Shown: positions 44,064 through 53,649, numbered from the stretch's first letter. The stretch: 64,000 bases of DNA from Kitasatospora azatica KCTC 9699 (GCF_000744785.1 NZ_JQMO01000002.1:186001-250000); one strand, 5' to 3'. Program-made: numbers and translations. The notes: generated by a model not told the origin, from the letters alone.

Positions 44064-45256
44064 CGACGAACAACGCCCCTGCGCCCGATGCCGCCCGGTC
44101 GAGCCGTTGCGCTGCCGAACTCGGCTCCGTGCAGGACCGGGGAATGCTGGAGTGGGCCCGCCAACGCCCCGACGACGGGTTCGTCATCGGCGTCGCACTC
44201 CGACTTCGGGGCCCCAGGCCCACGCCGGCGCGGCTCGCAGCGCTCCTCGCGGCACGCCTGCCCGCGCTGCCCGGGCTCGCGGAACGGTTGGACGGCCCGA
44301 CCGGTCAGGAGCGGTGGCGCCCGGCCGAGGACTTCGACGCCGCCCACCATGTGCACACCCTCGACGGTGCGGCCGAACCGCACCGGGGCGCCGAGCTGAT
44401 GGCCAATCAGCCGGTCTGCGGGGACCGGCCACGATGGGGTCTGTGGCTGCTCGACACCCCGCAGGAGGACGAGTTCCTGCTCGCCTACCGGGTCCACCAC
44501 GCCGCCCAGGACGGTACGGCCGTCGCCCACACCATCGGGCGGCTGCTCGACGCACGCGTGCCGGCTCTTCCCACTGGCCGGAGCCCCACCGACGCGGGTC
44601 GGTGGGCCAGTGCCCCACCCCCGGGCAGCGACCGGCTGCTGGCGGCAGCGGACGTGCCCGTGGAGGCGATGCGCGCGATCAGCCGAGCATCGGGTGCCTC
44701 CCTCAACGACGTCCATCTCGCTGCCCTCACCGGGGCCCTGCGCGCTTGGCTGCCACCCGGCGCACGCGACCACCCCGTCCCCGTGCGGGTCCCGTTCAAC
44801 GTCCGGCTGCGTCAGGAGCGCCAGGACCGGGGCAACCGGTACGGATACAAGCGGGTGCTCCTGCCGGTGGACGAACCGAGTGCGCGGCAACGGCTGGCGC
44901 AGGTCGTCGAGCAGACCAGCGTCTGGCCCAGGGACCGCAACCGCCGACTCCTGGACCTCATCCCCGACGACCTGATGCGGGACCACATCTCGGACTTCCT
45001 CAGCTCCCAGGACTCCCTGGCGACCGTGACGCTGCTCGGGGCCCACACTCCCCTCGCCCTCGACGGCTCCCCCGTCACCGGCGGCCTCGCGCTGCCCCCG
45101 CTGATCGGCGGCCACCTGTTCTCCAGTGTGCTGTTCATCCACGGCGCCCGCGCCTGCCTGTCCGTCACCGCGCAGCGCCGACACGATCACGTGCGCGACC
45201 TGCCGCGGCTGTGGCAGCGCGCAGTGGTCGAGCTGGCCACCGCCAGCTGTCCATGA
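44060..45256 (+). CDS. WS/DGAT-fold acyltransferase (condensation-like)
   Basis: 398 residues from ATG 44060 (405 from 44039). The catalytic HHxxxDG motif is VHHAAQDGTAVAH at about residue 155, followed by a PFNVRLRQERQDRGNRYGYKR segment and a C-terminal half typical of wax ester synthase/diacylglycerol acyltransferases, which share the fold of NRPS condensation domains. It would join an acyl thioester to an alcohol or amine. In this cluster a carrier-bound acyl chain from the FAAL/ACP3 pair is the likely donor (inference). Confidence 0.82.
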   Translation: MTTNNAPAPDAARSSRCAAELGSVQDRGMLEWARQRPDDGFVIGVALRLRGPRPTPARLAALLAARLPALPGLAERLDGPTGQERWRPAEDFDAAHHVHTLDGAAEPHRGAELMANQPVCGDRPRWGLWLLDTPQEDEFLLAYRVHHAAQDGTAVAHTIGRLLDARVPALPTGRSPTDAGRWASAPPPGSDRLLAAADVPVEAMRAISRASGASLNDVHLAALTGALRAWLPPGARDHPVPVRVPFNVRLRQERQDRGNRYGYKRVLLPVDEPSARQRLAQVVEQTSVWPRDRNRRLLDLIPDDLMRDHISDFLSSQDSLATVTLLGAHTPLALDGSPVTGGLALPPLIGGHLFSSVLFIHGARACLSVTAQRRHDHVRDLPRLWQRAVVELATASCP

Positions 45257-45302
45257 CCCCGTAGGCCGGGCTGACCACCTCAGCCCCCGTCGAGAGGCCA
45301 TC

Positions 45303-46313
45303 GTGCCCCCTTCTCGTCCCACCGTCCTGCTCACCGGCGCAACCGGGGTGATCGGGGCCGGCCTGCTGCCGGCCCTTGCCGACCGCTATGAGGTCGTCTG
45401 CCTGGTGCACCGCCGCCGACCCGAGGGAGCCATCGACTGCGTGCCGGCCGACCTCACCGCCGAGGACCTCGGCCTGAGCGGCCGGCAACGCCGGGACCTG
45501 GCAGCCCGCGTCGACGTCGTCGTCCACAGCGCGGCCCTCACCGCCTTCGCCCCGCCCGACCTGACCGCCTTCGACGACATCAACGCCGAGGGCACCCGCC
45601 GGATCCTTCGACTCGCCGAGAACGCGGGTGTGCCCGTCGTCCTGCTCTCCTCCGCCGCAGCCGTCTTCGAAGCAGCCGGCGACGATCTCACCGCCCGTTC
45701 CATGCGCGCGTACAGCCATTCCAAGCGTAGGGCCGAGGAACTGGCCGCGCAGAGCGGTCTGCCCGTTGCCGTGGTCCGCCCGGCCCTGCTGTTCGCCGCC
45801 CGCAGTGCCACCGCCGTCCCCCAACACCAGTTCCCCCACGCCCTGTTCACCGCCATGCTGCAGGGTCGGACCGGCGGACTGCCCATCGACGCGGACCACT
45901 GGTGCGACATCCTCCCGATGGAGACCCTCGTCGACTACGTCGTCGCGCTGACCGAGGCCCAGCTCCGCGGCGACGTCGGCGCGCCCGGAATCCACTGGGC
46001 CACGGCCGGACCCGCACGGCTGACGGCGGGCGATATGGAACGAGCATGCCTCGCGCTCCTCGAGGAGCTGGGCCGTCCGGCTGCCGGGCAGCTGCTGTCC
46101 GCTCCCGACCCGGCCCGGCCGCGGACCCACGGCATGGCCCGCCTGGCCCAACTCGGATTCCAGCCGCCCACCCGACCGGCCCTGCCCACCGACCTGCGCC
46201 GCCTGCTGCCCGCCCAACCCACCCGCGGCGAAGTGCTGGAGGCCCTCGCACACAACGTCAGGCGCTGCGCAGGCTTGCCCGCAGAGCTCGCAGCACAGCC
46301 GTCGGGCTCATGA
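45303..46313 (+). CDS. NAD(P)-dependent extended SDR / thioester reductase-like protein
   Basis: 336 residues. Nucleotide motif TVLLTGATGVIGAGLLPAL at residues 7-25, VVHSAALTAFAPPDLTAFDDINAEGT, and the catalytic YSHSKRRAEE (Tyr-x-x-x-Lys). WCDILPMETLVDYVVAL is a substrate-domain block of the male-sterility/thioester-reductase branch. Could release an ACP-bound chain as aldehyde or reduce a keto group. GTG start after GAGAGG, 47 bp downstream of the acyltransferase gene. Its last 56 bp overlap the convergent monooxygenase gene. Confidence 0.82.
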   Translation: MPPSRPTVLLTGATGVIGAGLLPALADRYEVVCLVHRRRPEGAIDCVPADLTAEDLGLSGRQRRDLAARVDVVVHSAALTAFAPPDLTAFDDINAEGTRRILRLAENAGVPVVLLSSAAAVFEAAGDDLTARSMRAYSHSKRRAEELAAQSGLPVAVVRPALLFAARSATAVPQHQFPHALFTAMLQGRTGGLPIDADHWCDILPMETLVDYVVALTEAQLRGDVGAPGIHWATAGPARLTAGDMERACLALLEELGRPAAGQLLSAPDPARPRTHGMARLAQLGFQPPTRPALPTDLRRLLPAQPTRGEVLEALAHNVRRCAGLPAELAAQPSGS

Positions 46314-47490
46314 GCTGCCAGGGACTGATCAGCCGCGATTCGAACAGATGCAAGTGGCGGGCGATGTCCGGATCACGCACCGCTGCCGAGAACATCAGTC
46401 GCTCGAACAGATTGAATCGGCGTCCCTTCGCATAGTCGGCCGCCAGGAAGTGATGGCCCCGCACGCCCCGCCGATGCCGTCGGCGATACCCGTCCAGGGC
46501 CCGGCCCAGCTCCCCCTGCTCCGCCAGGGCCGGGCCGACCGCATCGGCGAGCCACTGCGCGGACTGCAGCGCCCACCCGCACCCGACGCCCCACAGCGGG
46601 TCGCTGGTCGTCGCGGCGTCGCCGACCAGCGCGAGCCCCGGTGCCGTCGGCCGACGTGAGTGCAGGGGATAACTGACGGTCCCGGTGATCTTCGTGACGC
46701 GTTCGGCGGCCTGGATCGGCGGCGCCCCGGGCAGGTCCCGGACGAACGCCGTGAAACTCCCCTCCAGATCCGCCCGGAACGCCGGGAGCTTCTTCTTGTC
46801 CGGAAGGACCGAAACGACCGTCACACCACCATCGGTTGGCATGGCGAATGCCACATCGGGTTCGAGGAACCAGGCATGGGTGCCTCCGCCCTCGAGCGGC
46901 ATCTGCCGGAAGTGGGCGAAGTAGATGAACCGCGCGTTCTCATGTGTACGTGCGCGAAGACCGGCGAGCCCGGCGATCGCGGAGTCCTTGCCGTCGGCGC
47001 CGACCACCAGACGGGCCCTCAGTTCCCGCTCACCGTCCGCGGTGCTTGCCCGCACGCCGACGGTACGGCCCCCGACGTCGGTGAGCAGGCCGACCACCGT
47101 GTGGCCGAGAAAAAGGTCGACACCCGGTGTCCCGGCCGCCCGAGCACGCATCAGCGGGTCCAGGGTGCTCCGCCGGACGTTGTAGGCATACGGCAGCGGC
47201 CCCTCCCCCGGCCTCGGCCTCGGCTCGGTCCAACCCCAACGGGTGTACCAGCGCCCGCCGGTGCGTACCGCCCCGGCCTTCTCCAATTCGGGTACCAGGC
47301 CGAGTTCTTCGAGCACCGGATAGGCGCAGGCCTGGATGTAGTGGGTACAGAGCACTTTGTACGCGTCAGGCTCGGTGCGGCGCTCCAGCAGAGCGACCCT
47401 GGCCCCACGCCGAGCCAGCAGCACGGCTGCCGCGCACCCCGCAATACTGGCACCACCGATGACCACGTCGTATTCGGCATTGCTGTTCAT
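46258..47490 (-). CDS. FAD-dependent monooxygenase/reductase (PHBH-fold)
   Basis: 410 residues. FAD site: YDVVIGGASIAGCAAAVLLARRG, ARLVVGADGKDSAIAGLAGL (DG motif), and VGDAATTSDPLWGVGCGWALQSA (GD motif). VLCTHYIQACAYPVLEELGL near the N-terminus is typical of the branch containing geranylgeranyl-reductase-like oxidoreductases. The Trp motif of flavin halogenases is absent, so halogenation is not indicated. ATG 47490. Closing gene of the cluster, convergent with the SDR gene. Confidence 0.85.
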   Translation of the reverse strand: MNSNAEYDVVIGGASIAGCAAAVLLARRGARVALLERRTEPDAYKVLCTHYIQACAYPVLEELGLVPELEKAGAVRTGGRWYTRWGWTEPRPRPGEGPLPYAYNVRRSTLDPLMRARAAGTPGVDLFLGHTVVGLLTDVGGRTVGVRASTADGERELRARLVVGADGKDSAIAGLAGLRARTHENARFIYFAHFRQMPLEGGGTHAWFLEPDVAFAMPTDGGVTVVSVLPDKKKLPAFRADLEGSFTAFVRDLPGAPPIQAAERVTKITGTVSYPLHSRRPTAPGLALVGDAATTSDPLWGVGCGWALQSAQWLADAVGPALAEQGELGRALDGYRRRHRRGVRGHHFLAADYAKGRRFNLFERLMFSAAVRDPDIARHLHLFESRLISPWQLMSPTAVLRALRASLRSA

Positions 47491-47672
47491 ATGGCGATCT
47501 CCTTCACGGCGTCGACCTCGTATAACGGTCACCCCTGTCTGCCGGGTACGGCTTTCCACTACGGGACGGAAAGGTCCGCAGGTCAGGCCCTCCCCTCGGG
47601 AGCCGATTGGTCCGCACGGGTGATCTCCGTGAGTTCATCGTTTCCTGACGAACGATCAGTCGTTGCCGGATC

Positions 47673-48290
47673 ATGAGGATCTTCAGTAGCAAGAAGCGTG
47701 TTGTCCTGCTCGGACTCGCATCCGCCACCGTCGTCGGCCTCGGCGCGATCCAGGCCGGTGCCGTTACCTTCGATCTGCCCGTGCGCGGCACCGGCACCCA
47801 GTGCCTCACTCCGGAGGCGGACCGCAGCCTGGCCGCCCAGAACGTGACGCTGGAGCCCATCGCACCCGCCACCGTCACCAACAACTGCCTCACGTACCCC
47901 GGTTCCGGCACGCTCTCACCGCGGCTCACCGGCGGCGAGATCCCGATCCAGGGAGGCATGAGCTTCTCGGGCGGCGGGCACCGGCTCGACCTGTCCAACC
48001 TGGTCGTCCACATCCGGCTCGGCGAGGGCTACACCAGCGCGGACGTCTCCCAGGACGGCGCGCCGGCGACCAACATCCACCTGCTCACCTTCCCCGTCTC
48101 TCCCAGCCGGGTCGAGTTCACGCCCACCACCGTGGACACCAAGGACATCCCGCTGCGCCTCTCGGCCCCGGCTGCGGCCGCCTTCACCGACGCCTTCGGC
48201 GAAAGCCCCGTCGAGGTCGGCGAGACGCTCTTCACCTTCGCCGGACACGCGGAGATCACCAACCCGCTGGGGGGCTTCCCCACTCCGTAG
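47673..48290 (+). CDS. Secreted hypothetical protein
   Basis: 205 residues with a Sec signal peptide (RIFSSKKRVVLLGLASATVVGLGAIQAGA, cleavage near residue 30) and a beta-rich mature part: GGEIPIQGGMSFSGGGHRLDLSNLVVHI, FAGHAEITNPLG. Two Cys (CLTPEAD and NNCLTYPG) may form a disulfide. Such proteins are widespread in Streptomyces with no known function. ATG 47673; divergent from the monooxygenase gene across 182 bp. Confidence 0.75.
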   Translation: MRIFSSKKRVVLLGLASATVVGLGAIQAGAVTFDLPVRGTGTQCLTPEADRSLAAQNVTLEPIAPATVTNNCLTYPGSGTLSPRLTGGEIPIQGGMSFSGGGHRLDLSNLVVHIRLGEGYTSADVSQDGAPATNIHLLTFPVSPSRVEFTPTTVDTKDIPLRLSAPAAAAFTDAFGESPVEVGETLFTFAGHAEITNPLGGFPTP

Positions 48291-48351
48291 TCGTCCCCCT
48301 GCCCTGAGCCACCGTGACCCCCTGCGGACCTGACGGCGCCGCACCCCTACG

Positions 48352-49953
48352 ATGACCGCCATGAACACAGGGGGTCGGAACACCCAGCTCATCGATGGTC
48401 GCTTCGAGCTCCTCGAACGGCTCGGCGGCGGCGGGATGGGGCTGGTCTGGCGGGCGCGCGACACCGCGCTGCACCGCGAAGTCGCGCTGAAGGAGGTCCG
48501 TCCGCTGGACCCGGCGGTGCTCGAGGACGACCCGGAGGCGGCGCGGGTGCTGCGGGAGCGGGTGCTGCGCGAGGCCCGTTCGCTGGCCCGGCTGAGCAAT
48601 CCGCACGTGGTGACGATCCATCACATCGTGGATCTGCCCGAATTCCCGCATCCGTGGCTGGTCATGGAACTGGTGACCGGCGGCTCGCTGCACGACCGGC
48701 TGGCGCGGGGCCCGCTGTCACCGGCCGAGGCGGCCCGGCTCGGCCGCGGGGTGCTGTCCGCGCTGCGCGCCGCACACGCGGCCGGTATCCAGCACCGTGA
48801 CGTGAAGCCCGGCAACGTCCTGCTGCGTGCTGACGGCACGCCGGTCCTCACCGACTTCGGCATCGCCGCGCTGCGGGAGTCGACCAGTCTGACCGCGACC
48901 GGGGGGCTGATCGGCTCACCCGAGTACATCGCTCCGGAGCGGATCCGCGGTGAGGAGGGCAACCCGGCCTCGGACCTCTGGTCGTTGGGGATGATGCTCT
49001 ACGTCGCGGTCGAGGGCCGGCACCCGCTGCGGCGCGCCACCAATATCGCGACCCTCGCCGCCGTGCTCGACGAGCCGATTCCGTCGCCCGCACGGTCCGG
49101 ACCGCTGGGCCCCGTGCTCAACGCCCTGCTGGTCCGAGACGCCGCGGCCCGGCCGAACGCCGAGCAACTCGACCGACTGCTCGCCGAGGCCGAGGTTGAA
49201 GCAGCGGCCGGGGCAACGGCCGGGCCAGGAGCCGCACCGGGCGCGCAGCCGACGGCCGAGACCGTGCGCGCCCCGATCGACACCGTGCGGTTGGGCACGG
49301 AGCCCCACACCTCCCCCACCCGGCTCGACACCCTGCGCCCCGAGCCCGACCGGCCCCGCCGGGTCGGCGGCTACTCCAGGCGCAGGGCGATCTGGTCCAG
49401 CTGGTCCGCCGCCGCGGTCCTGGCCGGCGCCGTGCTGTGGACGGTGAACTACGGCTACGGGCAGGACGATCCGTCGAACCACCAGCCGGTCACCGCCTCT
49501 CCCGAGCACCCGGGCCTGATCACCCCGCAGGGCGCGCGCTCGGTGGTCCAGGCGATGAGCCCGCAGCTGGGCGGCACTCGGGTCCTGGAGTTCTGGCTCT
49601 CCGCGGACAACGCGTACGCACGGTCGCCCACCCCGGGCGACCCGAGGCTCTACGACAAGTGGGACTACCGGGGCGGCAAGACCACCCGCAATCCGCTGGG
49701 TGGCGGCACGATCGCGGGCACGGGCAAGGTGCTGGACCTCAACTCGGTGGCTTGGGACAAGCTTCCCGGGCTCCTGCAGAAGGCCTACACCGACCTCGGC
49801 ATCGCCCACCCGACCGACGAGTACGTCATCGTGCAGGACGACGTGTACACGCCCGGAGAAGCGATCATGGTCTACGTCAAGGACGCGTACGGCTCCGCCT
49901 ATCTGACGGCGAATCTCCAGGGCGAGGTGCAGCAGACCAGCCCACGTGGATGA
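48352..49953 (+). CDS. Membrane-bound Ser/Thr protein kinase (PknB-type)
   Basis: 533 residues. Kinase domain (about 15-270): GGGGMG loop, VALKEV Lys, HRDVKPGNVLL catalytic loop, DFGIAAL, and GSPEYIAPERI activation segment. A Pro/Ala/Thr-rich linker leads to one membrane helix (SAAAVLAGAVLWTVNYG, about 347-365) and an extracellular domain of about 165 residues without PASTA repeats (GARSVVQAMSPQLGGTRVLEFWL ...). It is a typical Streptomyces receptor-like kinase; the ligand is unknown. An ATG at 48361 is an alternative start. Confidence 0.93.
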   Translation: MTAMNTGGRNTQLIDGRFELLERLGGGGMGLVWRARDTALHREVALKEVRPLDPAVLEDDPEAARVLRERVLREARSLARLSNPHVVTIHHIVDLPEFPHPWLVMELVTGGSLHDRLARGPLSPAEAARLGRGVLSALRAAHAAGIQHRDVKPGNVLLRADGTPVLTDFGIAALRESTSLTATGGLIGSPEYIAPERIRGEEGNPASDLWSLGMMLYVAVEGRHPLRRATNIATLAAVLDEPIPSPARSGPLGPVLNALLVRDAAARPNAEQLDRLLAEAEVEAAAGATAGPGAAPGAQPTAETVRAPIDTVRLGTEPHTSPTRLDTLRPEPDRPRRVGGYSRRRAIWSSWSAAAVLAGAVLWTVNYGYGQDDPSNHQPVTASPEHPGLITPQGARSVVQAMSPQLGGTRVLEFWLSADNAYARSPTPGDPRLYDKWDYRGGKTTRNPLGGGTIAGTGKVLDLNSVAWDKLPGLLQKAYTDLGIAHPTDEYVIVQDDVYTPGEAIMVYVKDAYGSAYLTANLQGEVQQTSPRG

Positions 49954-50139
49954 GTGAGGCAGCTAGATTCATGTGAGTTTACGTAGTTCTACCGATGTCC
50001 CCGCGCGCGATCTCCAGGAGCATGTGAGGTGCGGCGTCGAGGCGAGGTCCATCCAGCGCTCCGCCGCACCTGACGTGCCATCAACCGGATGCCGGCCCTC
50101 GCCGGCTCCTGACAGATTGAACGCGGAGACACGCAACGC

Positions 50140-50913
50140 ATGGGTATTTTCGGCTCGATCAAGGGCCTTTTCACGTTCAGCTACAACACCCTGGCCGACG
50201 CACCGGCGCTGACCACCGAGCAGGAGCGCGGCCTCGCGCTCGGAGCGGTGTACGCGCTCGAGGCCCATCTGCCGATCAACGCCCTGACGGCGGAGGCCGA
50301 TGCCAAGACCGCCGCCAAGGTGGTGCGCGGCCCGTGGGGAGCGGTGGACACCGAGTCCGCCCGGGGGGTCTACCAGTACCTGCTCGGCTCCGGGCACCGG
50401 GGGATCTACCAGGTGCTGCGCCCCTACCTCGAGGAGATCGGGCAGGCGACGAAGCGCAGCGAGCACGTCGCCATCCATCAGCGCGCGACGCAGGAGCTGC
50501 CCGAGGCGGCGCGACGGCACGGGCTCGACCCCGAGGACGTGCTGCGCTACCTGAACGGCTACACCCGCACGGTCTACTACGTGGAGCGCAGCCTTCCGGA
50601 GAAGCTGCCGAAGTCGATCGCCGGCTGGGACGCGGCCCGCGTGGTCCAGGTCAGCCGGCTCTTCCTGGACGCCGGTTTCATCCAGCCGGAGGAGGCCTGG
50701 GCGGCGATCGCGCAGGCGGTGCAGCTCGCGCGCGCCGAGCACGCGTCCTGGGCGGAGTTCAACGGCGGCTTCATCTTCGGCCGCGCGTTCTGGCAGATGG
50801 GCATGGCAGGCGCGGACGGGGAGAAGATCGAGCGGGACGTCTCGACCTTCCAGTTCGAGTCCGAGCGCCTGCTCACCCGTGAGGACAGCCCCTGGGCCCG
50901 GCTCGCCTGGTAG
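50140..50913 (+). CDS. DUF1266 domain protein
   Basis: 257 residues. The C-terminal 130 residues fit DUF1266: SIAGWDAARVVQVSRLFLDAGFIQPEEAW, ASWAEFNGGFIFGRAFWQ. N-terminal half carries helices and GVYQYLLGSGHRGIYQVLRPYL. No biochemical role is established for the family. It stands alone between the kinase and the convergent LuxR regulator. A 186-bp gap before it shows no feature beyond a weak GGAG site. Confidence 0.75.
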   Translation: MGIFGSIKGLFTFSYNTLADAPALTTEQERGLALGAVYALEAHLPINALTAEADAKTAAKVVRGPWGAVDTESARGVYQYLLGSGHRGIYQVLRPYLEEIGQATKRSEHVAIHQRATQELPEAARRHGLDPEDVLRYLNGYTRTVYYVERSLPEKLPKSIAGWDAARVVQVSRLFLDAGFIQPEEAWAAIAQAVQLARAEHASWAEFNGGFIFGRAFWQMGMAGADGEKIERDVSTFQFESERLLTREDSPWARLAW

Positions 50914-50931
50914 CAGCCGCCCGCCCCGGGC

Positions 50932-53649
50932 TCACGGTGCGTCAGCGGCGGTGGCGAGCAGGGCGTGGGTGAGGCTCGCCCGGTTGGGGACGCCGAGCTT
51001 GCGGTAGATCCGGCCCAGGTGGCTGTCGATCGTGCGGATGCTGATCACCAGGGCCTCGGCGATCTCGCCGCTGGTCAGGCCGGTGCTGGCGAGGCGGGCG
51101 ATCTCCCGTTCCCGCGCGGTGAGCACGGCCAGCGCGCCGAGCGGTCCCGGGGCTCCGGTCCCGGCGGTGTGCGCGGCGAGCCGACCGCGCTGCTCGGCGA
51201 CTTCCTCGGCCAGTCGGGCCGAACCGCACTGGTCGGCCAGCAGCGCCGCCCGGTCCAGCCGGTCGGCCACCTGATCGGTTGCTCCCGCGTCCAGTGCGAG
51301 CGCGGCCGCCATGACCAGGGTGCGGCCGACCTCGAGGCGCTCACCGCCGGCGGCGAACTGCGCGATCGCCTCCTGCGCGCTGAGCAGGGCCTGCTCGGTC
51401 GCCCCGCGCACGGCGTGGGCCCGCATCCGGGTGCGAAGGGCGAAGCCGGTCCGGCTCGCGGAGGGCAGTTGCTCGACGCAACTCTCCGCGAGCCGCGCCC
51501 AGTGCTCGACCGAGGCCTGGTCGCGCTCGGCCAGGGCCGTCTGGGCCAAGGTGTCGCAGAAACGCGGTTGGCGCCAGGTGGTGAGCCTGGGCAGGTCGGT
51601 TCCACCGGCCGCGTCCAGCAGCAGCCAGCCGGCGCGGACCGGGTCGCCGGTGAGCAGGACCAGTCCTGCTGCCAGGCAGCGGACGCCGACGGCCCACCCG
51701 GGTGACTGTCCGTCGGCGATCGCTGCGGCCCGGTCGGCCAACTCGACGGCCTCCTGCAGGTCGTCCGCGCTGCCACGCCAGAGCAGCGCCTCGGATCGGA
51801 ACACCGCCAGGCCGGCCCGGGTCGCGGGGTTTCCGGCGCGTTCGACGAGCGGGGTGGCCTCGTCGAGGGTCGTCAGGGCGCGGCGCAGGTTCCCGGCCCG
51901 CAGCTGGGTGTTGGCCAGGCTCATCAGCGTCATGGGCCGGACATAGGTCTGCCCGGTGCGCCTGGCCAGCGCCGCACCGCGGCCGAGGTGGCGTTCGGAG
52001 TCGGCGAGGAGTCCCAACATCCCTTCGGTCATGCCCAGTTGGTAGGCGGCCTCGAGGTTCGTCAGCAGCGTGGCGTCGGAGCTGGCGTCGAGGAGTTCGG
52101 CCGCCCTGGCCACCGCGGTGCGGGCGGCGGCGAGGTCGGCGGTGAACAGGTGGGCGAGGGATGCCTGGGCCAGGGCGTTGGCCTCACCGACCCGGTCATG
52201 GTGCCTGCGCGCGATCGCCGCACCCGTCTCGGCGTGCTGCAGGGAGGTCGCGAAGTCCTGGAGGTCGTAGGTGTAGTTGGCGAGTTCGGCGTGCAGGGCG
52301 GCGGCCGTCGCGGAGTCCTGGTCGGCCAGTGCCGTGAGCCCGGCGCGGGCGATGGCTCCGGCTTCGGTGAAGCGACCGAGCCGGCGTTCGAGCCGGCTGG
52401 CGTCGGCCAGCGCGGTCGGGGCACTGCTCTGCTGCGGCGACCGGCCTGGTCCGGCGGTGCGCAGCGCGTCGAGCAGCGCGCGCGATTGCGGTGCGTCTCC
52501 GGTCAGCAGCCGGGTCTGGGCCAGCAGGACGCGCGCCTCGTGCCAGTGCGGCTCGCCCTCGTGGAGCAGGGCCAACGCGGCTTGCAGGTACTCGGCCGCA
52601 GCGGCGGGCGAGCTGTGCAGCGAGTCGCGTGCGGCGGCGATCAGGGTCGTCACGTGCTCCGGTCGGCTCGGGTCGGCGGCCCGTACGACGTGCTGGGCGC
52701 GCCGGGCGATCGGCGCCGCCCGCTCGGCCAGCGCGAGTTCGGCGCTGCGGTGCAGGGCGAGCCGGCGGCTGGGTTCGAGTCGCTGGTAGACCACCTCGCC
52801 GACCGCGCGGTGCCGCAGCATCAGCTGGGGCGCCGGGTCGGCCGGCCGGACCAGGTCGAGGCGGGCGAGGACGTCCAGGGCCGGCATGGTCGCGGCCACC
52901 TCCAGCCCGGCGACCGCGGCGAGCAGGTCCGGGTGGCACGGCTCGCCGAGCACCGCTGCGGCCTGGACCACGGCGAGCGCGGTGTGGTCCAGCTCGGCCA
53001 GCTCGCCGAGGATCGCCAGGGCGGCGTCGGCGCTCGCCTCCCCCTTGGCGGCGAGCACCTTGAGGTACTGCGGATTGCCCTGGGCGGCGCGGTGGACCTG
53101 CTCGGCCTCCGGGTGGTCGCCGAGCAGGGCGAGGGCCTGCTCGCGGGAGAGCGTTCCGAGGTGCCGTACCGCGAGCCGGCCCGCCGACGCGGCGCGGGAG
53201 AGCACGGCGGCCAGCGCCGGTGTCAGCTGGCGCCGCCGGTAGGCCAGCAGGAGCAGTACCGGACTGGTGGCGGCCGTGCGGAGCAGCCCTTCCAGGTCCG
53301 GTATCTGATCGATCGTCAGACGGTGCAGGTCGTCCATCGCGACCAGTGTGGCCGTCCCCGGGTCCGGCTGTCCGTGCAGCTCGCAGCAGGTGTTCGTCGG
53401 CGGGCGGAGGTCGCGGGGCGTGCGGGCGAGCGGGCAGGGGCCGTCCGCCGCGACCACCCGCACTCCGGCGGCCCGGGCGTACCCGGCTGCCGCCAGCAGC
53501 AGCGTGCTCTTGCCGATGCCCGGCTCCCCGACCAGCGCGATCGCCCGCCCTCGGCCGGCTGCCAGCTCGCCCAGGGCCGCGAGCACCTCCTCGAGCTCGG
53601 CCTCCCGGCCGACCGGCCGCGAGTCGTGACTCCACAGATCGTCAGACAT
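50932..53649 (-). CDS. Large ATP-binding LuxR-family regulator (LAL)
   Basis: 905 residues. AAA/STAND ATPase with Walker A GEPGIGKST (about 41-49) and Walker B TLVAMDDLH, a long helical TPR-like middle (about 330-800), and a LuxR HTH at the C-terminus (LTAREREIARLASTGLTSGEIAEALVISIRTIDSHLGRIYRKL). LAL regulators activate catabolic or secondary-metabolite genes after binding an inducer. The region between Walker A and B is short. A TetR-type operator lies 95 bp upstream of its start (53744-53767). Confidence 0.93.
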   Translation of the reverse strand: MSDDLWSHDSRPVGREAELEEVLAALGELAAGRGRAIALVGEPGIGKSTLLLAAAGYARAAGVRVVAADGPCPLARTPRDLRPPTNTCCELHGQPDPGTATLVAMDDLHRLTIDQIPDLEGLLRTAATSPVLLLLAYRRRQLTPALAAVLSRAASAGRLAVRHLGTLSREQALALLGDHPEAEQVHRAAQGNPQYLKVLAAKGEASADAALAILGELAELDHTALAVVQAAAVLGEPCHPDLLAAVAGLEVAATMPALDVLARLDLVRPADPAPQLMLRHRAVGEVVYQRLEPSRRLALHRSAELALAERAAPIARRAQHVVRAADPSRPEHVTTLIAAARDSLHSSPAAAAEYLQAALALLHEGEPHWHEARVLLAQTRLLTGDAPQSRALLDALRTAGPGRSPQQSSAPTALADASRLERRLGRFTEAGAIARAGLTALADQDSATAAALHAELANYTYDLQDFATSLQHAETGAAIARRHHDRVGEANALAQASLAHLFTADLAAARTAVARAAELLDASSDATLLTNLEAAYQLGMTEGMLGLLADSERHLGRGAALARRTGQTYVRPMTLMSLANTQLRAGNLRRALTTLDEATPLVERAGNPATRAGLAVFRSEALLWRGSADDLQEAVELADRAAAIADGQSPGWAVGVRCLAAGLVLLTGDPVRAGWLLLDAAGGTDLPRLTTWRQPRFCDTLAQTALAERDQASVEHWARLAESCVEQLPSASRTGFALRTRMRAHAVRGATEQALLSAQEAIAQFAAGGERLEVGRTLVMAAALALDAGATDQVADRLDRAALLADQCGSARLAEEVAEQRGRLAAHTAGTGAPGPLGALAVLTAREREIARLASTGLTSGEIAEALVISIRTIDSHLGRIYRKLGVPNRASLTHALLATAADAP

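Noticed and set aside
41909..45334. Very long 1141-residue minus-strand frame suggesting a giant fused ligase
   Set aside because: Residues upstream of 43732 are the antisense of the WS/DGAT-like gene; a good start with a ribosome binding site at 43732 gives a normal-length FAAL.
46258..47490. Flavin-dependent halogenase assignment for the FAD enzyme
   Set aside because: The Trp-x-Trp-x-Ile-Pro motif and the catalytic Lys region of halogenases are not seen.
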